This document shows, piece after piece, positions 32,509-40,970 of a DNA stretch of 64,000 bases. This stretch comes from Galaxea fascicularis (taxonomy: Eukaryota; Cnidaria; Anthozoa; Scleractinia; Euphylliidae). The notes beneath the pieces were generated by a model, which saw only the letters and a program-made list of their open reading frames with translations, did not search any database and was not told the origin of the DNA. Each line of letters starts with the position of its first letter. The first letter of the stretch is position 1. The position numbers and the translations under genes were made by a program. The stretch lies in the NCBI GenBank assembly GCA_948470475.1, contig OX419337.1:39310616-39374615 (forward strand), in the 5' to 3' direction.

Positions 32509-33186
32509 ATGTCTCAATTCAAGTGCCCGAGCAGTATTATTATAGCCGGTCCAAGCCAATGTGGCAAAACAACCTTTACGCGGCAACTACTTCGACATGC
32601 GGATTGTTTATTTGAACGCCCCATTCGCAAGATTGTGTATTGCTATGGACATTGGCAAGATTCTTTTAGGGAGATGGGAAACCAAGTGACATTGGTGGAG
32701 GGTATTCCTGAAGATATTTCCACTTTATTTCCATCGCACTGTCGCCCAGGCATCATCGTGTTAGATGACCTGATGAAAAACTGCAGCGGCGACGAACGGA
32801 TCCTGGATTTGTTTACAAAAGTATCTCATCATTGTGACGTCACCTGCATTTATTTGACGCAAAACCTCTTTCCACCTGGAAAGTTTTCCCGCAGTATCTC
32901 TCTCAATGCCCACTACATTATTGCGTTTAATAACCCTCGCGATACATTGGGATTCCGAACACTGGCACAACAAGCCTTTGTGGGACAAGTGCCTTACGTA
33001 TGGGAGAGTTTTCAAGATGCCACTTCGCAACCCTATGGTTATATCATGCTGGATTTGCATCCGCGAACACCAGTTACTCTACGATTACGTAGCAACATAT
33101 TGCCTTTGTCCCAAACGTATCCCGTAGTTTACGTCAACAAGAAAACGCATAAAACGAATGACCCATTGGCAGTGGACTGCAGTTAA
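32509..33186 (+). CDS. Genome-packaging ATPase (FtsK/HerA, A32-like)
   Basis: 225 aa. Walker A AGPSQCGKTT at 13-22 (Lys20) and Walker B GIIVLDDL at 81-88. A sensor-like YLTQNLFPPGKFSR follows, the order typical of Polinton and nucleocytoplasmic large DNA virus packaging ATPases. It would pump DNA into the procapsid. The start MSQFKCPSSI fits just after the TATA-led gap. Confidence 0.92.
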   Translation: MSQFKCPSSIIIAGPSQCGKTTFTRQLLRHADCLFERPIRKIVYCYGHWQDSFREMGNQVTLVEGIPEDISTLFPSHCRPGIIVLDDLMKNCSGDERILDLFTKVSHHCDVTCIYLTQNLFPPGKFSRSISLNAHYIIAFNNPRDTLGFRTLAQQAFVGQVPYVWESFQDATSQPYGYIMLDLHPRTPVTLRLRSNILPLSQTYPVVYVNKKTHKTNDPLAVDCS

Positions 33187-33190
33187 CACG

Positions 33191-33631
33191 ATGACTTCTC
33201 ACACGTCGTATCGTGCGGCAAGACAAACGAATCAACGTGGTGGTAACATGGTTTTGCGTTCTGGAAAAACGACCAAACAGAAACGACAGCTCTCCAATGG
33301 TTACAAAGTCAATCAACATTTACCCTTTCTTTGTACCTGTTTCAATAGCAATGGGAAACAACGTAAAGAGATGATAGCTCACGCTAACAGAGGACAGATA
33401 GAGGCCATTGGCGAAATTGCTTTAAACCTACTTAAGGGAAACATTCTCGTACCGAGTTCATCATTTAAACGGTTGAAGCCGCACAAGACAAAGCTCCTCT
33501 ATTTGACGCGTAAGAAACCTAGTCTCAAGAACAAAAAAGAAGTCCTTAATCAACAAGGAGGGTTTTTACCAGCTCTCGCCGCTTTGATTGCTCCTTTAGC
33601 CGTGGATTTATTGGGTAAAGTGTTGAAATGA
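33191..33631 (+). CDS. Small basic viral protein with hydrophobic C terminus
   Basis: 146 aa from ATG 33191 (MTSHTSYRAARQTNQRGG), four bases after the ATPase stop; MVLRSGKTTKQ at 33248 is an alternative start. Very basic (KTTKQKRQ, KPHKTKLLYLTRKKP). The middle has RGQIEAIGEIALNLLKG, and the end is QQGGFLPALAALIAPLAVDL, a small-residue hydrophobic helix. A Gly-Gly then hydrophobic tail is reminiscent of adenovirus-type minor core peptides (inference). The stop overlaps the next start as ATGA. Confidence 0.6.
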   Translation: MTSHTSYRAARQTNQRGGNMVLRSGKTTKQKRQLSNGYKVNQHLPFLCTCFNSNGKQRKEMIAHANRGQIEAIGEIALNLLKGNILVPSSSFKRLKPHKTKLLYLTRKKPSLKNKKEVLNQQGGFLPALAALIAPLAVDLLGKVLK

Positions 33632-34173
33632 AACACGCGCAAAAGATGCTGCTTGTTCCGGAACAATTATTGCAAAGTATCGAAACAGAACACCGATTAA
33701 CAACTCCTCCGCAGCTTACGACATTAACACGTTTGGATCGAGAGATGAAAAGTATCATGGATTCTTCCTTACCAGAAGACCAAAAAGTGACTTTATTGGA
33801 TCAACTTTTGCAACGGTATCAAGGGCTATCAAAACAAATGAAGAGCGAATCGATTGTAAAACCTACGGTGGTATTACCAACGCCAACGCCTCCCGCAGCA
33901 GAGACAACTCCTAAAAAAACGCAACCACCGTTGACATCCCAGGTAAAGATTACAAAACAACCACCAAGAAAACTACCTGCTACACCGGTCGCTACAACGC
34001 GGTCAAAAATTCCCGTTAGCATTGAAACGCCACCTTCACCCCAGGAACCAACCGTGCATGAATGGATGATGGAAACACCGCCAGACTCCATTCGCAAAAG
34101 TGTTAAAAGGTCCTATAAGGCGAGAACGCCATTAGTGGCAAGATTGAGGAGCAATAGACAGTGGGAACTGTAG
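33628..34173 (+). CDS. Last viral gene, Pro/Thr-rich; tail altered by Ty3 insertion
   Basis: 181 aa. Begins MKHAQKMLLVPEQLLQSIET, then helical DREMKSIMDSSLPEDQKVTL LDQLLQRYQ (positions about 35-70), then a long Pro/Thr/Lys-rich linker and a basic C terminus. The VPEQLL...LDREM pattern is one I associate with small Polinton proteins of unknown role. The Ty3 insertion (TSD GGAAC at 34164-34168) falls in the last codons: the present stop (TAG) is made by the LTR's own first bases, so only the extreme C terminus differs from the ancestral gene. Confidence 0.6.
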   Translation: MKHAQKMLLVPEQLLQSIETEHRLTTPPQLTTLTRLDREMKSIMDSSLPEDQKVTLLDQLLQRYQGLSKQMKSESIVKPTVVLPTPTPPAAETTPKKTQPPLTSQVKITKQPPRKLPATPVATTRSKIPVSIETPPSPQEPTVHEWMMETPPDSIRKSVKRSYKARTPLVARLRSNRQWEL

Positions 34174-34314
34174 TGTAGTACAGCCACAAAGGCACGCCAC
34201 TAAGGCTCAAAACATACACTTTAATCCGGTTCCACTCAGTACACTTTCCCGCTCTCTTGCTTCTCTAGTTTCCCGGATCTATATTGAACGACACCGCTGA
34301 CCTAATACACTACA
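34169..34314 (-). repeat. 3' LTR of Ty3 element
   Basis: 146 bp copy preceded on the left by GGAAC; it supplies the present stop codon of the last viral gene. Confidence 0.95.
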
Positions 34315-34479
34315 TCCCTCTCTTTGTTCGCTTAAATGCTTACTTGCTAATAACACAGAACTTAAACAAACGGACAATTCTGTAAACCAAGCGTTTGAAA
34401 GTAAGTTCAAACAAGAATGTTCAAAATGTCACTCTAGTAACACAACAATAAATGTGACAGTTCATAGATTTGGCTGAGT

Positions 34480-37400
34480 TCAATGTAGAACATAATCATT
34501 CAGCAATTTTGGACGCTTAGTGATCCTGCTAGATCTCCTCAAAGGCTGCTCAGCTGCAGATACTGCAGGAGGTACAATCTCTGGTGGTGCTTCTGCCATT
34601 GGTACAGGATTCTCTTCCACAGGCGGTAACTCAGTTGTCTTAGTTTGAGTTGGGGAATCAGCATCTTGTATTGAAGTTCCCTGGTTGTCTTCGACTGGCC
34701 TATGAAATGGCTTGATGTGCTGAAGGTTCCGCTTGTACTGAACTCCCTGTGGTGAGCACAATACCACTTGGTCCCCGTAACGAGACGTCACTTCATAGGG
34801 TTCCTTCTCATACGAAGGTGACAGCTTATTTTCTTTCTTCTTCTCTAACAGAACAGTGTCTCCTTCCTTTATCTCACGGTCTCTCGCGTGAAATCTCCTG
34901 TCAACATAGTCTTTGTTAGACTGCTTTCTTTGGGTGTCTTGATCACGCACTCCTTGATCACTTACTTCCACTTCCTCATCTTCCATATCAACGAGCTCAG
35001 GCATTTTAGTGGTAATCTTCCTTCTAAACAGCAACTCTGCAGGACTCTTTCCTGTAGTCAAATGCGGCGTTGACCGGTACGCCAAAAGGAACTTGTTTAA
35101 CTCTTCTCTCCAATCCTTTCCTTCGGCGTGAGCTGCTCTAACTGATTTCAACAGCGATCTGTTTTGCCTTTCTACTTCTCCGTTGGCACGTGGCCAAAGA
35201 GGTGTCGTGTACCGGTGCTCAATCCCCATTTCTTTCAGATACTCTTCCATTTCCTGAGACACTAGGTTGGCACCATTGTCGGTACGCAGACCTCTAGGTA
35301 TTCCATGCCTCGCGAACTGGGCATCCAGGCAATGAATAATGGTTTTGCTGGAGGTTGCTCGGATGATATCGACTTCCATCCACCGGCTGTAATAATCAAT
35401 GAGCACTAACAGGTGTTCTCCAGATGGCAATGGCCCCATCAGATCCACAGCTACTTCTTCCCATGGTTGTTTGGGTAGTATCGTTGGTTTCACTGGTGGA
35501 GGTGGAACATTCTTAGTTACCAGCTGACATCCATAACACTCTGAGCATCTTCTCTCTGCATCACGATCCATTCCAGGCCACCAGACTTTCGTTCGAAGTC
35601 TCTCCTTTGTCTTTACAACTCCTTGGTGCCCCTCATGAGCCAGACTGACAACTCTCTTGCGAAGAGCGTGGGGTACGATTATTCTTGTGCCCCGGAGAAT
35701 TACATGACCGATGAAGGTCAACTCGTTGCGAACAGGCAAGTACGGCTTAGGAGCACTGTCCCACTTTCCTTCAATGAGGCAATTTCTGACTGCTTGCAAC
35801 TCTGGATCCTGCGCTGAGATCCGCTCAACCTCTTTGATTCTCAGTGCAGTAGGGACAGCATGCAGAGCTACCATTCGTACATATCCATCATCTCGTAAGG
35901 AATGATCTGAAGCAGGTATTTTCGTCAGTCGAGAAAGGGCGTCCGCTATATTCTTCCTTGAAGGGACATAACAGACTTGATAGTTATAGGGTTGAAGACG
36001 CAGAACCCAGCGTTCAATCCTGGCAGAAGGTTTCGACTTGCGTGAATAGATGACTTTGAGTGCTTCATGATCTGTAACAAGATCAAACTGTGGGAGCCCA
36101 TACAGGTAGAGGTGGAAGCGTTCACACGCCCAGACCAAAGCTAGTGCCTCCTTCTCTGTTTGGCTGTAACGGCGCTCCACTTGACTTAAACTGCGGCTGG
36201 CGTAACAGACAGCACGACTCTCTCCATTTCTCTCTTGCACCAAAACTGCTCCAAGCCCCACTGGACTGGCGTCGGCAACGACACGGGTAGACGCATGCTT
36301 ATCAAAGTAAGCTAAAACTGGTGCACTTGCCACTTGACTTTTCAATTTCTGGAATGATTCCTCTTGCTCCTTACCCCACACGAACGGTTCTCCTTGCCTT
36401 GCAAGTTTCCTAAGAGGATCTGCAGTGGTGGCAAAATCAGGGATAAATCTGGCACTGAATCCCACAAGCCCCAAGAAGCTACGAACTTCTGAAGGTGTCT
36501 GTGGTTTACTTGCTTCTACAATGGCTCTGACTTTTTCCTCAGTCGGCCCAATTCCATGCTTGCTAAGTAAAAGACCCATGAACACCACTTTGTTCATCCG
36601 GAATGTACACTTGTCAGCGTTCACAGTCAGCTGCTTCTCACTAAGTCGCTCTAACACTTGCTGTAGGTTCTTGTCATGTTCTTCGGTGTCTCGACCATGA
36701 ACGATAAGATCATCTGCTATGTTAGCCACACCTTGTAAGCCTGCCATTGACTGAGTGATGATATGCTGGTACTTTTCTGGGGCAGCGTTAACACCAAAGC
36801 TTAGACGTTTGTACCGAAATATTCCATCATGGGTGGCAAAGGCAGTGATATCCCTTGACTCAACATCCAACTCGATCTGGTGAAAACCCCATCTCAAATC
36901 CAATTTTGAGAAGACAGCACTTCCGTTAAGACTCTCGAGTACTTCATCTATGGTTGGTATGGGCAACCTCTGACGGATAATGGCTTCATTAGCCCTTCGC
37001 ATATCAACACATAACCTGATATCGCCTGATGGTTTTGGAACAATAACCACGGGACTAACCCAAGTTGTCGGCCCATCAACCCTTTCAATGATGTCCTTTT
37101 CAAGGAGTTCATTGACCTTGGCAGTTACCTTGTCTTTTAGTGAAAAGGGCACTCGTCGCATCTTTTGAACCACTGGGGTAGCACTAGGATCAATATGTAG
37201 CTTCAACTGATAATCCTTTAGTTTCCCAATTCCCTGAAAAACACTGGGGTATTTTGCCTTGAGTTCTCCAACAAAAGTGTCATCAACAGTGTTACAGTTT
37301 CCTGCATTGAAAGTTTCCACTGGACCCACATGAAGGATTCCAAGATCTGTGGCGGTTGCATATCCCAACAAACAACGCCCTGTCTTGACCACAATAAAAT

Positions 37401-38562
37401 CTGTCACAATCTTTGTTTTGGCAACAGAAACTTCCGACTGAAACTGAGCTTCAACTTCAAGCTCTCTACCCCCATAAGCATACAACTTCTTTGTGCACGG
37501 TTGTAACTCAACATTTAGCCCCTGCTGTTTTAGTTCCCATAAAGTACTCATGCTAATTAAGTTGCTTGCAGAACCTGAATCAACCAACATGTCTATACTG
37601 ACTCCACCAATGCTCACAGAGATCACTGGTTCAGCTGACGTCGACAAAGCATATGTCTGTTCTTCTATAGTAAAAGCAAACGTATCATCCTCACCTGAGT
37701 TCTCAAAAGGACCCTCCACAAAATTGGCCTGTCGTCCTTGAACATGACGTCGCTGTCCGCGTCCCCGTTGTTGGATGATGCTTTGTTTTCCCGGCTTTGG
37801 GCTTCTTCCCCCTTTGCAACAGCTAGCATAATGACCATATTTATGGCAATTACCACACTTTCGACCTCGAGCTGGACAATTTCCGTCTTGAGCAAAGTGA
37901 CCCTCTTTACCACAGTTGAAACATGTTTTACGCTGTTTTCCTCTAAATCCACGCCCTGAGGTTTCTTCAACCACATTAGTGCTTGCTCCTGGCTCTAGAA
38001 CTGGAGTGACCATTTGGTTTGCTTGCTCACGCGAAGCTTCCCACTTGCGAACTTTATCCAGTGCAGCTTCCAAAGTAATATTATTGACTTCCAGCAGCTT
38101 TTTCTTCAACTCGACATCTGGCAGCTTCTCGATCAGTTGGTCTCGCAGATTTTCGTTCAAAGTTTCGCCAAAATTGCAATGACGGGCTTGTTTACGAAGG
38201 CGAACCATGAATTTGTCAGCGGTCTCCCCCTGTGCAGGCGCAAGCTGACGGAAAACATGTCGCTCAAAAGGCACGTTGTCCTCGGCTCGAAAATGAGCAT
38301 CCAGCTTTCGTAAACATACTTGATAGACATCATCCGCTGCTTCATTGACCGGCCCGGGATCTGGAAGATCTTCGTAAATATCTTGGACTACCATACCTGC
38401 CAAATGAAGTAGTTGAGCCTTTTTTCGACCAGGATTCGTGATTCCCTTGCCATCGATGTAATACTGATACGATCGTTTCCACTGTCGCCAACGTTCAGCG
38501 ACCTGAGATGAGGAGCCTGTCAAGTCTAACGGCGGCAACGCTCTTTCCACAGAATTCGTCAT
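34480..38562 (-). CDS. Ty3/gypsy Gag-Pol polyprotein
   Basis: One open frame of 1360 aa from ATG 38562 (MTNSVERALPPLDL); an upstream non-ATG extension enters the LTR and is ignored. In order, numbered from this ATG: Gag (about 20-190), two CCHC knuckles (214-249), protease with VDSGSASNLIS (about 327), reverse transcriptase (about 480-670, IADD at 615-618), RNase H (about 760-880), integrase HHCC (about 977-1012) and catalytic D1040, D1095, E1131. Gag and Pol share one frame, so no frameshift signal is needed. It ends with Pro/Glu-rich sequence and a basic RRSSRITKRP tail. Confidence 0.95.
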   Translation of the reverse strand: MTNSVERALPPLDLTGSSSQVAERWRQWKRSYQYYIDGKGITNPGRKKAQLLHLAGMVVQDIYEDLPDPGPVNEAADDVYQVCLRKLDAHFRAEDNVPFERHVFRQLAPAQGETADKFMVRLRKQARHCNFGETLNENLRDQLIEKLPDVELKKKLLEVNNITLEAALDKVRKWEASREQANQMVTPVLEPGASTNVVEETSGRGFRGKQRKTCFNCGKEGHFAQDGNCPARGRKCGNCHKYGHYASCCKGGRSPKPGKQSIIQQRGRGQRRHVQGRQANFVEGPFENSGEDDTFAFTIEEQTYALSTSAEPVISVSIGGVSIDMLVDSGSASNLISMSTLWELKQQGLNVELQPCTKKLYAYGGRELEVEAQFQSEVSVAKTKIVTDFIVVKTGRCLLGYATATDLGILHVGPVETFNAGNCNTVDDTFVGELKAKYPSVFQGIGKLKDYQLKLHIDPSATPVVQKMRRVPFSLKDKVTAKVNELLEKDIIERVDGPTTWVSPVVIVPKPSGDIRLCVDMRRANEAIIRQRLPIPTIDEVLESLNGSAVFSKLDLRWGFHQIELDVESRDITAFATHDGIFRYKRLSFGVNAAPEKYQHIITQSMAGLQGVANIADDLIVHGRDTEEHDKNLQQVLERLSEKQLTVNADKCTFRMNKVVFMGLLLSKHGIGPTEEKVRAIVEASKPQTPSEVRSFLGLVGFSARFIPDFATTADPLRKLARQGEPFVWGKEQEESFQKLKSQVASAPVLAYFDKHASTRVVADASPVGLGAVLVQERNGESRAVCYASRSLSQVERRYSQTEKEALALVWACERFHLYLYGLPQFDLVTDHEALKVIYSRKSKPSARIERWVLRLQPYNYQVCYVPSRKNIADALSRLTKIPASDHSLRDDGYVRMVALHAVPTALRIKEVERISAQDPELQAVRNCLIEGKWDSAPKPYLPVRNELTFIGHVILRGTRIIVPHALRKRVVSLAHEGHQGVVKTKERLRTKVWWPGMDRDAERRCSECYGCQLVTKNVPPPPVKPTILPKQPWEEVAVDLMGPLPSGEHLLVLIDYYSRWMEVDIIRATSSKTIIHCLDAQFARHGIPRGLRTDNGANLVSQEMEEYLKEMGIEHRYTTPLWPRANGEVERQNRSLLKSVRAAHAEGKDWREELNKFLLAYRSTPHLTTGKSPAELLFRRKITTKMPELVDMEDEEVEVSDQGVRDQDTQRKQSNKDYVDRRFHARDREIKEGDTVLLEKKKENKLSPSYEKEPYEVTSRYGDQVVLCSPQGVQYKRNLQHIKPFHRPVEDNQGTSIQDADSPTQTKTTELPPVEENPVPMAEAPPEIVPPAVSAAEQPLRRSSRITKRPKLLNDYVLH

Positions 38563-38576
38563 CCTCGTCGCCAATT

Positions 38577-38722
38577 TGTAGTGTAGTACAGCCACAAAGG
38601 CACGCCACTAAGGCTCAAAACATACACTTTAATCCGGTTCCACTCAGTACACTTTCCCGCTCTCTTGCTTCTCTAGTTTCCCGGATCTATATTGAACGAC
38701 ACCGCTGACCTAATACACTACA
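38577..38722 (-). repeat. 5' LTR of Ty3 element
   Basis: 146 bp, TG..CA ends, identical by eye to 34169-34314. Followed by the TSD GGAAC. Confidence 0.95.
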
Positions 38723-38758
38723 GGAACCGTATTAAATCAAACAATGCGTCTATTAAAG

Positions 38759-38906
38759 TAACGGGCTTTACGAAGCACAAGCACTTTTTGTTATAGCGTC
38801 TTGTTAACGAAATAAATTGTTTGAAATTGCTTAAAAGAAATGAGTTTTATTCATTTCAAATTCACTGCATTTTAAGTCTCTGTATTGTGTGTTTAATTGT
38901 CAAGTC
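38759..38906. repeat. Diverged direct copy of inner TIR sequence
   Basis: GGCTTTACGAAGCACAAGC to TGTTTAATTGTCAAGTCC repeats, in the same orientation, TIR bases about 39450-39597. Differences (e.g. AAATTGTTTG for AAAGTGTTTG, and a short indel near GAAATG) are more frequent than between the two TIRs. It lies between the end of the last gene and the right TIR, where a polymerase gene would be expected. Confidence 0.8.
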
Positions 38907-38931
38907 CTGGAAACGACTAGTTCCCTCGTTT

Positions 38932-38940
38932 TATTTTATA
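38932..38940 (-). promoter_or_regulatory. Mirror TATA box in right TIR
   Basis: TATAAAATA on the minus strand, pointing inward. No viral minus-strand gene is left for it to drive; the nested Ty3 ORF happens to lie downstream. Confidence 0.5.
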
Positions 38941-39010
38941 GTCAGTCAGCCCTAGGACAGGTCCCTTGCTTTTCTTCTTTTAAGAGAAAAGTGAAACATT
39001 GATTCTAAGA

Positions 39011-39374
39011 TTTTTCGACCTTGTTAAAACTGGGGGGTGACTTTATTCGACCATGTTAAAACATCAGGGCGACTTTCCTTGACCTTGTTAAAACGCGAGG
39101 GTGACTTTTCTCGACCATGATAAAACATCAGGGCGACTTTTTTCGACCTTGTTAAAATGCGAGGGTGACTTTTCTCGACCTTGTTAAAACTGGGGGGTGA
39201 CTTTATTCGACCATGTTAAAACATCAGGGCAACTTTTCTTGACCTTGTTAAAACGCGAGGGTGACTTTTCTCGACCATGATAAAACATCAGGGCGACTTT
39301 TTTCGACCTTGTTAAAATGCGAGGGCGACTTTTCTCGACCTTGGTAAAACGCGAGGGCGACTTTTCTCGGCTTT
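39011..39374. repeat. 32-bp tandem array in right TIR (~11 units)
   Basis: Same unit family as 26066-26651 in inverse orientation. Copy number is the main difference between the two TIRs. Confidence 0.93.
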
Positions 39375-40717
39375 GTGTGGGTACATTGCTGGCAAAGGTT
39401 TGCTTCTCACTATTAAAGTGCGCCCTGGCTTTAGTTGTTTCCAAATGCGGGCTTTACGAAGCACAAGCACTTTTTGTTATAGCGTCTTGTTAACGAAATA
39501 AAGTGTTTGAAATTGCTTGAAAGAAATGCGGTTGACTTTTATCCATTTCAAATTCACTGCATTTTAAGTCTCTGTATTGTGTGTTTAATTGTCAAGTCCG
39601 TGTAATTCATCATCATTAGTCGTGCGCTTCAAATGATTGTTTCAAACAACTTAAACCGACTCTTGTTTTAATACCTATAATTGAGAGTTGAATCAAACCA
39701 CTTTAATTTAAGGCGGCCCCAAGGGTGCTTTTAAGACCTCGAGGAAGCGAGCTGCCCGTAGGAACCGAATACAACTTCATAAAAAAAGACTGTTACGGTA
39801 AAAATGATTTCGGTCAACTTTGAGAAAAGATGTTTGTATTCTCGCCTCAGTGACCACAATAACATGTTCTGCAGGTGAATTGTTTGACTGAAATTTGCAT
39901 ATAACAATAACATCTAATGAACTATTCTTTTCGTCGAGGTCCCTCTGCGCCGCTGTCTATTCATTTATATTCACATTTCGCTGTGTGTCTCTGTAATTTC
40001 TGTAATATTAAACATTTCATAACTAAACTAAACTAAACTGGAACTGTCATTAGCTTTCAATCTTTCCATCGTAATCGAAGATTGTTCGCCGTTGGCGCTT
40101 TGATTTTTCGAATCAAAAACCGTGTTTACTTCCGATTTCACAAGTAGAGCGAAGCGCACGGTTCTGCCGACAAAATGCCGTGTGATACGTTTGACAAATT
40201 CATCTTCCATGTAGACTTTACAAATTCATTTATATCAAGCACGCAAAACATTCGTTTGATTTCATCATTCGGATAAGAATACACTCTACACACTCGAATT
40301 ACAAACTTAGTATAATTCGTTGGTTCACGCTCAACATTCTTGTTTACATTTTCATCTGATCTTTGAATAAACACATTCATTCCCGCTAGTTTTTTCGATT
40401 AGAATCAATTTTATTTTTCAAGACCTCATCACGCCCGTGTTTCTTGAAGAAAGAGCTGACGATGCGTGACAAGCCATGGAGTTGAGCAATCTCTTTCGCA
40501 TACCTATGTGATGATGTCATTCCTTGATACCTACTCAACCCTATTGCGAAATCCTGGACTTTGACCCCTATGATGACGTCATAGCCTGCTTCCTGCCCTC
40601 GTGCTGTGCACGTGATAATTTGCATGTCTCTATTGTTCTCTATTCCCTAAGGAATTCTTTGCCATTGTTCTTTTAATCAATTCTTTTGTTATGGCCCAAG
40701 TGACCCCCCTTACTACT

Positions 40718-40723
40718 TAAACT
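40718..40723. repeat. Right target-site duplication TAAACT
   Basis: Exact match to 24715-24720. Confidence 0.95.
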
Positions 40724-40970
40724 AGACTAGAGGTACTGCTAGGTAATGAGTCTTGCTTGATTTCCCCAGTTAGAACGGTTTTCACTTGTGCGTCGAAAGT
40801 AATTCGCGTTTGTTTTTGCTGCGCTTTCATTGCTCTGTGATTGGTTGGTAAAACTGGCGCCACTTTTTCACGCAACCAATGAGAATCAACACTATAACTA
40901 ATCGTGACTTGCTTGCATGCTAAAGTCAAACTTACTTCGGGTTAAAATATTTCAGTTAAAAAGTACTTAC

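Larger units (their letters stand above)
34169..38722 (-). mobile_element. Complete Ty3/gypsy retrotransposon nested in the provirus
   Basis: 4554 bp, minus strand. LTRs of 146 bp (34169-34314, 38577-38722), starting TGTAGTGTAGTAC and ending ATACACTACA, appear identical. GGAAC is duplicated at 34164-34168 and 38723-38727. Inside the 5' LTR (minus strand) TTGGCGACGAGG fits a primer-binding site and leads straight into the ATG. AAAGAGAGGGA before the 3' LTR is the polypurine tract. A single intact ORF and identical LTRs indicate a very recent insertion, later than the virus. Confidence 0.95.
24721..40717 (+). mobile_element. Polinton/Maverick (adintovirus-like) endogenous virus, PolB-less
   Basis: 15,997 bp; about 11.4 kb once the nested Ty3 element and its duplication are set aside. 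It has a perfect 6-bp TSD, TIRs starting AGTAGTAAGGGGGG, and all genes on the plus strand. The integrase with chromodomain, double jelly-roll-type capsid protein, adenain-like protease and FtsK/A32-type ATPase define the family. No protein-primed DNA polymerase B is encoded, and the right part has no space for one. TIR copies differ very little (one substitution noticed across the 240-bp ORF at 25058), so insertion or gene conversion was recent. It sits in an ODAD2 intron, antisense to that gene. Confidence 0.95.
38907..40717 (-). repeat. Right terminal inverted repeat (1811 bp)
   Basis: Reverse complement of 24721-26755, with about seven fewer 32-bp units. Ends CCCCCCTTACTACT followed by the TSD TAAACT. 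Confidence 0.93.

Noticed and set aside
34480..38595. Ty3 Gag-Pol as the missing viral polymerase
   Set aside because: It has its own LTRs, PBS, PPT and TSD and opposite orientation, and encodes reverse transcriptase, not PolB.
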